Part shown: piece after piece, positions 18,702 through 28,070 of the stretch | Layout: every line of letters begins with the position of its first letter | How positions within the stretch are numbered: the first letter of the stretch is position 1 | NCBI GenBank assembly: GCA_963665085.2 | Contig: CAXXXS010000002.1 | Location: forward strand, 248,001 to 312,000 | Direction: 5' to 3' | From: G963665085 sp963665085 | Lineage (GTDB): Bacteria; Bacteroidota; Bacteroidia; Bacteroidales; JAAAOM01 | Length of the DNA: 64,000 nucleotides | Translations under genes and position numbers: made by a program | Notes under the pieces: model-generated | Database searches by the model: none | What the model was told of the DNA's origin: nothing | Seen by the model: only the letters and a program-made list of their open reading frames with translations

Positions 18702-19658
18702 ATGAAGGATGAAAGTTTTTTACCATTGGTTACTATATTGGTGCCGATTTATAATATTTCTGCATACATAGAAAGATGTGCTTTATCAATCATTAATCAA
18801 ACCTACAAAAACATTGAGGTTATTTTCATCAATGATTGCACTCCTGATGACAGTATTCATATCCTGAATTCTGTTCTTCAAAAACATCCTGGCGTTAAAG
18901 CTAAAATAATTTTCCACGAAAAAAACAGGGGATTGGCAGCAGCCAGAAATACAGGAGTAAGTGCGGCAACAGGTGAATATATTTTGCATGTAGACGGAGA
19001 CGATTATATAAAAAATGATACTGTTTCTGTACTCGTTGCCACTGCTAATAAGTATAATTCAGATTTTGTAATTGCAAACTTTATTGAGTGTTATAGAGAC
19101 AAACAAAAATACATCAAACGAAAATTTAAAAATCGAAACCTATACCTAAAAAAAATCTTATCCTTTGATGCCACCCCTAGCATTTGGGGAAATTTAATCC
19201 GTAGAGAGCTTTATATTCAGAATGATATTAAGACAATTGAAGGATTTGATTTTGGTGAAGATTACATTGTATTATCAAAATTAGTTTATTATGCAAAACA
19301 AATAAATCATAATAATGAATTTTTATATTTCTATGATATGACCCGAGACACCTCAATAATGAGGTCTTCTTTTTCTCAAAAAAAAGTTGATAGTCTAATT
19401 AAATCAAATGAATTTCTAAAAAACTTCTTTTTGAAACTTGATAATGGTTATTATCATAATTCTTTATTAATCGCAAGCTATAAAACATTAAATAATTTGT
19501 TATTGAATAATAGATATGTTGAAGAATACTATATTTCTTTGTTATCCAATTATAATCATATTCCATTCATATTTAAATTATATTGGAAAAACTTAAAAAA
19601 CCAATATGATATTATAGCAAAATTTATATACAAATTTATACAGTTATTAGAGTATTGA
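18702..19658 (+). CDS. Family 2 glycosyltransferase
   Basis: GT-A glycosyltransferase. The frame can be extended to a TTG at 18639, but the ATG at 18702 is preferred: it is preceded by AATAGGAAT and puts the conserved LPLVTILVPIYN strand a few residues from the start, giving 318 aa. Motifs are VEVIFINDCTPDDS-like (here IEVIFINDCTPDDS), RGLAAARNTGVSAATGEY and HVDGDDYI, where the usual Ser-Asp-Asp is Gly-Asp-Asp. The C-terminal half contains GFDFGEDYIVLSKL. It is one of three GT2 enzymes in cluster A. Sugar specificity is unknown. Confidence 0.9.
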   Translation: MKDESFLPLVTILVPIYNISAYIERCALSIINQTYKNIEVIFINDCTPDDSIHILNSVLQKHPGVKAKIIFHEKNRGLAAARNTGVSAATGEYILHVDGDDYIKNDTVSVLVATANKYNSDFVIANFIECYRDKQKYIKRKFKNRNLYLKKILSFDATPSIWGNLIRRELYIQNDIKTIEGFDFGEDYIVLSKLVYYAKQINHNNEFLYFYDMTRDTSIMRSSFSQKKVDSLIKSNEFLKNFFLKLDNGYYHNSLLIASYKTLNNLLLNNRYVEEYYISLLSNYNHIPFIFKLYWKNLKNQYDIIAKFIYKFIQLLEY

Positions 19659-19721
19659 ATTAATCAGGACAAGGTAATCTAAGATACTCCACAATACTTT
19701 TTAGAAATAACTTATTATTAA

Positions 19722-20273
19722 ATGAACAAAAAAAAAGAATATAAAAGCATACTCAAATATGAAAGAAAGTTATACTGCAGAAGTACCTTCTTTTTGTTTT
19801 TGCTTGACAAGTTCACTTATAAAGAAGATATTGTAATATGGAAATTCATCAAAAAGTTGCGTAAATGTGAGTTTTATTTATCACTTAAAGACACCTCTGT
19901 TTTTTATAACATCCTTTATCAAATAGCTTTAAGAAAAAAAAACAGGATGAGTTATAAAATTGGTTGTCAGATTGATTTAACAGCCTTTGGAAAAGGATTA
20001 AGAATTTATCATGTGGGCAATATTGTAGTAAATGGTTATTCCAAAATTGGTGAAAATTGTAAACTACATGGTTCCAACTGCATAGGAAATAGTAGAGATT
20101 ACAATGACTGTCCGGAAATTGGAGATAATGTAAGAATAGGTGTTGGGGCTAAAATATTTGGTAAAATAAAAATTGCCAATAACATAACAATTGCGGCAGG
20201 AGCTGTCGTTACAAAATCGTTTCTAGAAGAAGGTATTACTATTGCAGGAAACCCAGCTCAAAAAATTGGATAA
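19722..20273 (+). CDS. Serine O-acetyltransferase-like hexapeptide-repeat acyltransferase
   Basis: Left-handed beta-helix acetyltransferase of 183 aa. After an N-terminal helical region come the hexapeptide turns (GLRIYHVGNIVVNGYSKIG, GDNVRIGVGAKIFGKIKIAN, ITIAAGAVVTKSF) and the terminal AGNPAQKIG, as in serine acetyltransferases and their relatives in polysaccharide clusters. The catalytic His is probably the one in YHVGN or in KLHGSN. In this context it more likely acetylates a sugar of the repeat unit than serine. Its last base overlaps the start of the next glycosyltransferase by one nucleotide, so the two are coupled. Confidence 0.88.
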   Translation: MNKKKEYKSILKYERKLYCRSTFFLFLLDKFTYKEDIVIWKFIKKLRKCEFYLSLKDTSVFYNILYQIALRKKNRMSYKIGCQIDLTAFGKGLRIYHVGNIVVNGYSKIGENCKLHGSNCIGNSRDYNDCPEIGDNVRIGVGAKIFGKIKIANNITIAAGAVVTKSFLEEGITIAGNPAQKIG

Positions 20274-21304
20274 TGGATAAAATTTTAATCAGTGTTATAG
20301 TTCCTGTATATAATGTGGAAAAGTATTTAAAAAGGTGCATTGATTCCATATTGTCGCAAACATTAAAAAATATTGAAATCATTTTAATAAATGATGGTTC
20401 ACCGGATAACTGTAAAACAATTTGTGAGGATTACGAAAAAGCCCATAAAAATATTAGAGTTATAAATCAGGAAAATAAAGGATTAGGCCTGGCCAGAAAT
20501 GAAGGAATTAAAATTGCCAAAGGCGAGTATATTGCTTTTGTCGACTCCGATGATTACATAGAATCAAAAATGTATGAAGATCTTTATGAACTATGCTCAA
20601 AAAATAATTTAGATTCGGTTTTTTCTGGTTATAAAAGGTTGAATTCAAAAGGAAGAATAACAATAAAATCTGAAACCAGCAATTTCCAAATATTTGAAAA
20701 AGACCAAATAACAGGGTTCTTAGCACAAATAATTGGACCATATCCATCCAATAAATCAGATGTTAAATACGCCATGTCAGTTTGGCGTAGTTTATATAAA
20801 TCAGAAATCATCAAAAAAAACAATATTAAGTTTTATTCTGAGCGTGAGTTCGGGTCTGAGGATATATTATTTCAGGTGGACTATTTAAAACATTCAAAAA
20901 AAACAGGTATATATCCAGAAACCTATTATGTCTATTGTGAAAATGAAGAGTCGTTAACAACGAAATACAATAAGAATAAATTCAATTCATATATAAAACT
21001 TTTCAGTAAAATTGAAACTGAAGTGAGTAGTATGAATTATAACTTCGATGATCATATCAATAGGTTGAAGTTTTTATACCTTAGAATAATAATACGAGAT
21101 GAAATACTCTGTAAATCAAAACACTTTAAAGACAAAATAAACTATATCAGTTCAATGATACTTCACCCTGATATATTAAAAATGACAAAAAACTATCCAT
21201 ACAAAAAGCTTCCTTTGGCTCACAGGTCGCTATTTGCTGCGATTAAACATCGAAATATTTTTCTGGTATATCTCATCATTTTTCTTGAAACAAAAATAAA
21301 ATAA
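20273..21304 (+). CDS. Family 2 glycosyltransferase
   Basis: GT-A enzyme with the full set of family motifs: ISVIVPVYNVEKYLKRCIDS, IILINDGSPDNC (about residue 34-45), KGLGLARNEGIKIAKGEY, and AFVDSDDYIESKMYEDL with the metal-binding aspartates at about 90-95. Length 343 aa. The GSEDILFQVDYL segment is shared in form with the other GT2 proteins of the cluster. The start overlaps the acetyltransferase stop by one base. It is followed by a 172-bp gap that contains a gene remnant. Confidence 0.93.
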   Translation: MDKILISVIVPVYNVEKYLKRCIDSILSQTLKNIEIILINDGSPDNCKTICEDYEKAHKNIRVINQENKGLGLARNEGIKIAKGEYIAFVDSDDYIESKMYEDLYELCSKNNLDSVFSGYKRLNSKGRITIKSETSNFQIFEKDQITGFLAQIIGPYPSNKSDVKYAMSVWRSLYKSEIIKKNNIKFYSEREFGSEDILFQVDYLKHSKKTGIYPETYYVYCENEESLTTKYNKNKFNSYIKLFSKIETEVSSMNYNFDDHINRLKFLYLRIIIRDEILCKSKHFKDKINYISSMILHPDILKMTKNYPYKKLPLAHRSLFAAIKHRNIFLVYLIIFLETKIK

Positions 21305-21378
21305 TAAAAAGGTGAGAATCTGTTGATTCCAGAATTCAGCCTACAAGACTATATTACTAATAAATAGAAATATAATAA

Positions 21379-21453
21379 ATGCTTCTAATAAAAAATATTG
21401 CAGCAAGATTCAATTATGAATTGCATATTTATTTTTGCATTAAAAATTATTAA
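21379..21453 (+). pseudogene. 24-codon remnant of an ATP-grasp gene start
   Basis: ATG at 21379 opens a 24-codon frame (TAA at 21451-21453) whose product, MLLIKNIAARFNYELHIYFC then IKNY, closely matches the first residues of the intact ATP-grasp protein encoded at 28215 (MLFIKWIFARFNYEFYFYFF then VIKD); about 14 of 22 aligned residues are identical and the DNA also matches, for example TTCAATTATGAATT in both. The rest of the gene is absent. The intact GT4 gene begins 23 bp later. This is read as what is left of a second ATP-grasp copy after deletion. Confidence 0.75.
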
Positions 21454-21476
21454 GTAACAGATATATAGTTTTTTAC

Positions 21477-22643
21477 ATGAAGTACATCCTAATTATCGAT
21501 CAAATTAGAACAGGAGGGGCAGAACGAATCTTACTGGATTATCATAATTTTCTTTTACAACAAGGGAATACTGTAAAAATATTTGCACTTTCAGGAAATA
21601 TAAACCAAAGTGAGTGGACTGATGGAATTGACGTTATTTACGGAAATGAAGATAACAACGATAACCTATTATTAAAAACAGCTCAACAACTAAGTATATT
21701 TTTTAAACTTCGTAAAACAGTAAAAGCCTTTCAACCAGATGTAATTTTTTCATTTCTTGAAAAGAGCAATTTATTAACTATTCTTGTTCCAACAAAAGCA
21801 AAAAAAACAGTTTCGGTACACAGCATATTATCTGAACAATATACTAAGATCAAGTCCGGAATAATAAGAAAAATCTTGTATTGGATATTGAGAAAAGCTT
21901 ATAATTCAAATATAAATTTAATAGCTGTATCCAATCAGGTAAAAGAAGATTTATTTAAATCGTTTGGTGTGTTGCCCAATAAAATTTATGTTGTCAACAA
22001 CCGGGTCGATAAAGAAACAATTCTACAAAAAAGTACGGAATTGATAGATAACTTTAATTTTGCCCCGGACACAAAATATATTTTGAACATAGGCCGGTTT
22101 ACCAATGTAAAAGCTCAATGGAAACTCTTGAAAGCTTTTCATTTTTTCAAAAAGAATAATCCAAATATAAAGGTTCATTTATTATTAATTGGTGAAGGAG
22201 AACTTAAAGACAAGTTAATTTCTCTAGCAACAAAATTAGGTGAATCAGAATCAATTAGTTTTCTTCCATTCAATAAAAATCCTTATAAATACATGGCAAA
22301 GGCTCACCTTTTCGTACTTTCAAGTTTCTATGAAGGTTTTCCTGTTGTATTAGCTGAAGCATCATCACTAGGTATTCCTTTTGTAGGATCAACAACTGCA
22401 ATTCCAAAAGAAATGTTCAATAATAATGATTTCTGGGGATCTTGTGTGTATGAGGTTCTGTCTACAAATACTGAATTCAACTTAGAAATTGAAGATGATG
22501 AAAAAGAACTGGCATTATTATTAAAAAAAGGATTATTTGACAATGATTTCAGAAATAAATTCACAAGATCGATAGCTGATTGGGAATTAAAAAATAATAA
22601 GGACACACAATTTGAAGAATATATTAGGTTAAGTTCAATGTAA
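21477..22643 (+). CDS. Family 4 glycosyltransferase
   Basis: GT-B fold retaining glycosyltransferase of 388 aa. The N-terminal domain has the RTGGAERILLDYHNFL motif; the C-terminal domain begins with ILNIGRFTNVKAQWKLLKAF (about residue 203) and has LLLIGEGELKDKL and the donor-binding SSFYEGFPVVLAEASSLGIP block with the E-x7-E glutamates (about 283-301). The C-terminal part of this gene has a decayed relative at 29134-29505, and a remnant of an ATP-grasp gene precedes it, so this gene belongs to a duplicated pair. Sugar specificity is unknown. Confidence 0.93.
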   Translation: MKYILIIDQIRTGGAERILLDYHNFLLQQGNTVKIFALSGNINQSEWTDGIDVIYGNEDNNDNLLLKTAQQLSIFFKLRKTVKAFQPDVIFSFLEKSNLLTILVPTKAKKTVSVHSILSEQYTKIKSGIIRKILYWILRKAYNSNINLIAVSNQVKEDLFKSFGVLPNKIYVVNNRVDKETILQKSTELIDNFNFAPDTKYILNIGRFTNVKAQWKLLKAFHFFKKNNPNIKVHLLLIGEGELKDKLISLATKLGESESISFLPFNKNPYKYMAKAHLFVLSSFYEGFPVVLAEASSLGIPFVGSTTAIPKEMFNNNDFWGSCVYEVLSTNTEFNLEIEDDEKELALLLKKGLFDNDFRNKFTRSIADWELKNNKDTQFEEYIRLSSM

Positions 22644-22760
22644 TAAAATATCTAATCTATTATTTCATGTTTATTATTCTCGAGTAGAAAAAAAACGTTA
22701 TCTAATTTAACAACATATTCATTTCCTAAAAAAATCAATTAAAAAGTAAAAACTAGTTAC

Positions 22761-24407
22761 ATGAAAATAGGGCTTTTAATTAGAGATTATAAAAAATTAG
22801 CAAATTGGGAATTAAGAATTATTAATCAAATAATTGAAAGTAATGTACTTGAATTGTCTTTATTGATTGAGATTGATAGTAGAAATAACAAAGGTTTATT
22901 AAAAAGAAATATAAAACTAACAACCTTATTAAACCAAATTTTTGGGAAGCTATTATTTGAAATTCAATTTTTAATTGAAAAAGTTTTATTCAAAAAAAAA
23001 TTCACTCTCGAAAAAGAACACATTACACGATTATTAGGGGAAAAGGAAATTTTACATATAAAACCAGAAAACCAGGGTAAAGATATTGTTATTAAAGATG
23101 CAGATGTAGCAAAAGTAGCAAGTTATAATTTAGATGTCCTGGTAAAACTAAACGCTGATAATATAACAGGTGATTTCTTAAAAACTGCACAACATGGAAT
23201 TTGGATGCTTCACTGTGAGAATTATTCAATGAATGAAAATCATTTTATTGGATTTTGGGAAATAATGTTGAAACATCCAACAGTTAAAATTTCACTCATT
23301 CAAATTACAAATACATTAAACCATGCAAATATTATTGATACGGCTTCTTTTAACAGACATTGGTCAATCGTAAATACGCAGATGAAAATATATGAGTCAT
23401 CTGTTTCTTTGCTGTTCAAAAATTTAAATTTGTTTCAGTCAGGAATGCGTTATCCTAAAAAATCTTTAGAAATTAAAAGTTCACCTAATAAAAAAATAAA
23501 TATCGTTTATAGTGGGACCTACATTATAAGATTTTACACCAACATACTCAAAGATTTACTAAAATCTATAAATCTTACTTTACGCGGTAGACGATACCAA
23601 TGTTGGACACTTTTTATCGGAAAAGGCAATTTTATCCCTTCTGATTTAACTCAACTAAAACCTTGCAAATTACCTAAAAATGAATTTTGGGCAGACCCTT
23701 TTATTTTTAATTATAAAAATGAGCAATATATATTTTTCGAAAATTATGAATATTCAAAAAAGAAAGGAAAAATATCTTGCGGTAAAATATCAAATAACGA
23801 ATTAATTGAAATAAAAGACGTCTTAGATTTTGATTATCATTTATCATTCCCTTTTATTTTTGAAGAAAATGGGGAAATATATTTGATGCCAGAAACAGAA
23901 CAGAATAAACGTCTTGAAATTTATAGATGTACCCGTTTCCCAGATAACTGGGAAATTTATTCAACTGCTTTTGAAGGAGAGCATGTATGTGATGCTTTCT
24001 TTTATGACGATGATAAAGGAAACAAATGGCTATTTATTAATAAAAGCGATAACTCTAATTATTCAATGGAAAATGAACTATACCTTTATAAGGTTGATTC
24101 CATTAAATTAAACAACCTTGAACCTCATTCGCTTAATCCTGTAATCATTAATTCTGAAATAGCACGGAATGGAGGTCCTATTTTTAAATATAACGAAGAA
24201 ATTTACAGGCCTTCTCAAGCAAATACGCATGACACCTATGGATATGCACTAAATATAAACAAGATAAAAAAATTGACAATTAATGAATATGAAGAAGAAT
24301 GCATAAAAACAATATATCCCAATTTTAATAAAAATTTAATGTCCACACATCATTTACATCAGTCCAATAATTTATTTGTAATTGATGCTGCTTTTAAAAC
24401 CTTGTAG
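22761..24407 (+). CDS. Formyltransferase-like / GINT1-type beta-propeller fusion protein
   Basis: A 548-aa two-part protein. Residues about 1-230 look like a diverged formyltransferase domain: VLVKLNADNITGDFL, then HGIWMLHCENY and GFWEIMLKHPTVKISLIQ, matching the pattern of polysaccharide-cluster formyltransferase-like proteins where the usual HPSLLP is changed. Residues about 275-548 look like the five-bladed propeller found in glucosamine inositolphosphorylceramide transferase 1 N-terminal (GINT1_N) proteins: FWADPFIFNYKNEQYIFFEN, SFPFIFEENGEIYLMPET, CDAFFYDDDKGNKWLF, RNGGPIFKYNEEIYRPSQ. Such fusions occur in bacterial surface-glycan clusters, and a sugar-transfer or N-formylation role is plausible but not shown. 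It is flanked by the GT4 gene and a small T9SS gene. Confidence 0.7.
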   Translation: MKIGLLIRDYKKLANWELRIINQIIESNVLELSLLIEIDSRNNKGLLKRNIKLTTLLNQIFGKLLFEIQFLIEKVLFKKKFTLEKEHITRLLGEKEILHIKPENQGKDIVIKDADVAKVASYNLDVLVKLNADNITGDFLKTAQHGIWMLHCENYSMNENHFIGFWEIMLKHPTVKISLIQITNTLNHANIIDTASFNRHWSIVNTQMKIYESSVSLLFKNLNLFQSGMRYPKKSLEIKSSPNKKINIVYSGTYIIRFYTNILKDLLKSINLTLRGRRYQCWTLFIGKGNFIPSDLTQLKPCKLPKNEFWADPFIFNYKNEQYIFFENYEYSKKKGKISCGKISNNELIEIKDVLDFDYHLSFPFIFEENGEIYLMPETEQNKRLEIYRCTRFPDNWEIYSTAFEGEHVCDAFFYDDDKGNKWLFINKSDNSNYSMENELYLYKVDSIKLNNLEPHSLNPVIINSEIARNGGPIFKYNEEIYRPSQANTHDTYGYALNINKIKKLTINEYEEECIKTIYPNFNKNLMSTHHLHQSNNLFVIDAAFKTL

Positions 24408-24447
24408 TAAATACGATTATATCCTATAAATAACTATTATAATTAAA

Positions 24448-24870
24448 ATGAAAAATATTGTTCATATTATTAATTTACATATCGTAATCACCTTATTTAT
24501 TTTATTTTCAAATAGTTTTAACCTTAACTCACAACATAGGGTATCAACTAGTTTTTATTCGGGTGAAAATCTATTTTTTTCGATAGGTGAAATTAATGTT
24601 CCGTTTGTTAACATAGCTACTCATTCAATTAATCAGGATAGACCAAGTATTATGGTATATCCAAATCCGGCAGATGATAAATTATTTATTGAATTCGACA
24701 CAAACTTAACATTCGATTATTCAATTATTTCTATAGATGGAAAACACATAAAATCAGGTTCGGCTACAAAAAGTGAATTTGTTGATTTAAGTATATTTTC
24801 AAAGGGAATTTACATCTTAAAATGCAGTTTTGACGGCACTTGTATTTTTAAAAAAATAATTATTAACTAG
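24448..24870 (+). CDS. Small secreted protein with T9SS type A sorting domain
   Basis: A 140-aa protein with an N-terminal signal peptide (hydrophobic LHIVITLFILFSNSFNL) and a C-terminal type IX secretion sorting domain: VYPNPADDKLFIEF at about residue 71, ISIDGKHIKSG, DLSIFSKGIYILKC and a basic end KKIIIN. The short middle part contains FYSGENLFFSIGEINVP, which resembles the 'YSIGQV' segment of small T9SS-tailed proteins common in Bacteroidetes. It is therefore almost a bare sorting domain. It precedes the large fibre-like protein by 31 bp and is probably co-transcribed with it. Expected to be exported across the outer membrane, then attached or released. Function unknown. Confidence 0.82.
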   Translation: MKNIVHIINLHIVITLFILFSNSFNLNSQHRVSTSFYSGENLFFSIGEINVPFVNIATHSINQDRPSIMVYPNPADDKLFIEFDTNLTFDYSIISIDGKHIKSGSATKSEFVDLSIFSKGIYILKCSFDGTCIFKKIIIN

Positions 24871-24901
24871 ACCGAGAACACATTTAATTTATTTATAGAT
24901 T

Positions 24902-27900
24902 ATGAAGATAAAAAGTATTATAGTTTTTACATGTCTTATTTTAACCAGTTACAGTTCATTTGGACAAGATTTTTTTTCCTACTACGGAATAGTAAAAAAT
25001 TCAGATGGTTCAATTGTATCTGGTACGAATGTTAAAATTAAAATTGATATAGAAGATTTGTCGGCTGATGAGACATTATATTCAGAAATCCATACTTCAA
25101 AAACAGGTAATGATGGAAATATTTCACTGGAAATTGGAAATGGGACTGTTGAATCGGGTGAATTCTCAACAATAAATTGGCCTAAAGTTAAACCAAATAT
25201 CATTATTAGTATAGATACCGATTTAGATGGAATATATGATGTAAGCGGTGAATCTGAACTTCAGTCCGTACCTTATGCAAAATACGCTTATAAAGCCTAT
25301 GAACTTGAAGGTTCGAAAGGATTGAAAGTCCCACTTTTTTCAAATCCAGAAACCTCAGAAATGTTTAATTCGAGTTTGTTTTACAATACAGATTCAAGCT
25401 CTTTGATTTATTATTTTGATGATGAATCACAGATAATATTAACAAATAAAAACTTAGAACTTTATAGCAAAAAAGAAATTAAAAACTGTCATATCTTCGG
25501 AGATACACCAGAAAATTGCATATCGTTTGATTCTGTTGGCAATGTTACAATTCCCGCTGGTTTGTTTATTACAACGCCGGATGGTATAGGTACTACATTT
25601 CAAACCGAACAAACCGGTAATGTTGGAACTTCATATTCTTATCTTTATATTAATTTTGAAGACTGGGAAAATCCTACATTATATGTTCAAAATTCCAAAG
25701 TTCCAGGATCATACAATACTGTTTATAATAATTCAAATTTTTACTATTTAGGAGGTGTTAGGGTTGGCTCAAATTCCGCATTAATTAATGGGAATTTTTA
25801 TAATATGAAAGGGACTGTTCATGGAGAGTGGATAGATGAAGACAATTCATCATCGGATAATGTGGGGCCGTATTTTAAAGAATGTCATATTTTTGGGGAT
25901 ACTCCGGAAAATTGTATTTCATTTGATTACGAGGGTAATGTAACGATACCTGCCGGACTGTTTGTAACAACTCCTGACAATCAAGGAAATACATTTCAAA
26001 CCAAACAAACCGGAAATGTAGGAACTTCTTATTCCTATCTTTATGTCGATTTCGAAGACTGGTCAAATCCCAGATTATATGTTCAAAATCCCAAAGTTCC
26101 AGGATCATACGATTCCGTCTATAATAATTCAAATATGTATCTCTTAGGAGGTGTAAGAATTGGTTCCGATAATGCAGTGTTAAACTGTAGTTATTACAAC
26201 TTAGACGGTGAAGTACACGGTTTTTGGAAATTAGGCGATATTGAAGACAGCTTAAGTGAAAGTGATAGTTTAGTAAGTAGTGAAACAATTTCAAAACTTG
26301 CTCAAAAAGTTGAAGCATTAACAAGTTCAGTGGAATGGTATGGTATCCAAATAGACAAAACAGTCTCAGATTCAAGAGATGCTGTTACCAGAATAGGAAA
26401 CATGGATATGCACAGGGCATTGCCTATACAACAGAAAATTAAAAGATGCATATTAAATGATGATGGTTCTGTTAATTATTACCTACATCCTTTAAATTCA
26501 AATTATAAGGATAATGGGAATACACAAAGCTATGAAGGTGCAGAAGAAGCAAACTTAGATGGTACAGACGGACAGGTTATGGTGGAAATACCTGAATATT
26601 ATTATTCAGTTTCAAGCGATACTAATAAAATTGTAGTAAAAATATCTCAGAATGAAATATCCGGTTTTTTAAAAAGCCCCAAATGTTATACAGGTGCTTA
26701 CCATGCAACAATATATAAACCCAATAATACAGTAGTTAATGTACCCGATAATACAAACCAGGATCTATGGAAATTGTCATCGGTAACTACAACTTTATTT
26801 GCAAATAATCCTGAAAATGATGCGTTGACAACAAAAAATATTGTAGGAAATGATATTACATCAGCTTATACAGAAAATGCCCTACAATACCGAGGTAGCA
26901 GAAACAGTATAGAAGCAATTTGTTATCCCGGTGAACCATTTACATCAGAAGTTTATGATCAGGTACCAACAGATGTGCAAAAACGAAGTGCATTAGATAC
27001 CAGCAGTTATTATACTTTTCTTGGAAAACCAGCCAGCTTATATTCACCAAGTTTTTACAGTGAAGTAGCAAAACAAAGAGGCACAAACTGGATTTCAGAT
27101 ACATATCATGTATACCAAAGTTGGGTCTGGTTACTCTTAGTTGAATATGCTACCCGAAATGTACAGGAAAGTTTTCTAACAAATAAAAGTGATGACATAT
27201 TGAATTATGGATGTACAGACGGCGGTTTAGGCATGGGGGCAACTAGTATGGATTACGTAAGCTGGAGTTTTTTTAATGGATGTGAACCTGTAATTCCTTG
27301 TGGGGTAACAAATAGTTTGGGTAATTCTTCTGGTTATGTAAATTATGAAATAAGAGGATCTGTTGGAACTGACGATATTGATCATTATTTGAATTTTAAA
27401 ACGAAACATGACTTAGGCCTTGATGATCTAATATTGCCTGTTGCTTCCTATAGAGGAATCGAGAGTCCGTTTGGTGATATTTATACTTCATTCAATTCAT
27501 CGGTATATGTTGAAATAAATACTACAAAAAGTGATTATAGTCAAATATGGATTGCCAGGGATCCTTTAAATACAATTGATAATATTGGTTTAACCATAGA
27601 TTCTACTGCCTTAAAAAACAAATATTTTTCTTCAGGTTATATACCAAAAGTATTATACAGTTATGAAGCAAATGTTAAGGATCTTATAATTGGAGGAATG
27701 GGCTGTATTATTCCAAGTGACTATGTTATTCAGAGCAGTACTCTCCAGGATAAAAGGTGGAAAGATCATTGGGCTGATAAATATTATATTCAGTCGATTA
27801 CGTCAACTGTAAATTTTTGTTCTTTAAATGTCGGGGGAACAATAGATACAGAGAGAAAATCAGGTCTTTTTTATTTCACAACGGCCAATAATTTTTTACC

Positions 27901-27961
27901 ATTGCCTTACAGAGGATCTCGACTTAACTATATTCTCTCAGGTACAGAATGGTATAAATAA
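24902..27961 (+). CDS. Large secreted fibre-like protein with C-terminal phage-tail-type lectin (C-type lectin fold) domain
   Basis: A 1019-aa exported protein: signal peptide 1-22 (ending SSFGQ); an N-terminal domain at about 23-130 of the type that ends in a 'SVPYALYA' motif (here SVPYAKYAYKA near 122), common in Bacteroidetes surface fibres; two tandem units of about 115 aa starting near 193 and 325 (both with CHIFGDTPENCISFD, GNVTIPAGLF, TGNVGTSYSYLY, VPGSYD/N); a short predicted coiled coil near 455-500; then a region at about 510-1019 resembling phage tail-fibre tips of the Mtd/FGE C-type lectin type (DGTDGQVMVEIPEYYY, SYRGIESPFGDIY, and a final GLFYFTTANN...YRGSRL). No T9SS tail is visible. 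It interrupts a glycan cluster, which suggests a surface adhesin or glycan-binding fibre. The lectin assignment rests on motif pattern alone. Confidence 0.72.
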   Translation: MKIKSIIVFTCLILTSYSSFGQDFFSYYGIVKNSDGSIVSGTNVKIKIDIEDLSADETLYSEIHTSKTGNDGNISLEIGNGTVESGEFSTINWPKVKPNIIISIDTDLDGIYDVSGESELQSVPYAKYAYKAYELEGSKGLKVPLFSNPETSEMFNSSLFYNTDSSSLIYYFDDESQIILTNKNLELYSKKEIKNCHIFGDTPENCISFDSVGNVTIPAGLFITTPDGIGTTFQTEQTGNVGTSYSYLYINFEDWENPTLYVQNSKVPGSYNTVYNNSNFYYLGGVRVGSNSALINGNFYNMKGTVHGEWIDEDNSSSDNVGPYFKECHIFGDTPENCISFDYEGNVTIPAGLFVTTPDNQGNTFQTKQTGNVGTSYSYLYVDFEDWSNPRLYVQNPKVPGSYDSVYNNSNMYLLGGVRIGSDNAVLNCSYYNLDGEVHGFWKLGDIEDSLSESDSLVSSETISKLAQKVEALTSSVEWYGIQIDKTVSDSRDAVTRIGNMDMHRALPIQQKIKRCILNDDGSVNYYLHPLNSNYKDNGNTQSYEGAEEANLDGTDGQVMVEIPEYYYSVSSDTNKIVVKISQNEISGFLKSPKCYTGAYHATIYKPNNTVVNVPDNTNQDLWKLSSVTTTLFANNPENDALTTKNIVGNDITSAYTENALQYRGSRNSIEAICYPGEPFTSEVYDQVPTDVQKRSALDTSSYYTFLGKPASLYSPSFYSEVAKQRGTNWISDTYHVYQSWVWLLLVEYATRNVQESFLTNKSDDILNYGCTDGGLGMGATSMDYVSWSFFNGCEPVIPCGVTNSLGNSSGYVNYEIRGSVGTDDIDHYLNFKTKHDLGLDDLILPVASYRGIESPFGDIYTSFNSSVYVEINTTKSDYSQIWIARDPLNTIDNIGLTIDSTALKNKYFSSGYIPKVLYSYEANVKDLIIGGMGCIIPSDYVIQSSTLQDKRWKDHWADKYYIQSITSTVNFCSLNVGGTIDTERKSGLFYFTTANNFLPLPYRGSRLNYILSGTEWYK
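25483..26224 (+). repeat. Intragenic tandem repeat in the fibre gene (two units)
   Basis: Two units, about 25483-25830 and 25878-26224, encode the same module of about 115 residues separated by a short linker (unit step about 394 bp). They are similar at DNA level too, for example GGATCATACAA/GAT and TATAATAATTCAAAT in both. It indicates a duplication of a beta-rich fibre segment. Confidence 0.88.
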
Positions 27962-28070
27962 ACCATTAAAGTTTGTTTCAAAATCAACTGTTCAGCAAAA
28001 CAAAGCTCATCATTTTTACTCCTGTTATTATTTATGGCAAAACACACTTACTACATTAGACAAAACCTTC

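Noticed and set aside
25875..26375. 166-codon antisense frame within the fibre gene
   Set aside because: It mirrors the duplicated fibre module; the composition (Leu/His/Tyr-rich) is that of an antisense shadow.
26900..27961. Variable region of a diversity-generating retroelement
   Set aside because: The C-type-lectin-like end would fit, but I see no reverse transcriptase, no template repeat and no adenine-biased repeat pair in the window.
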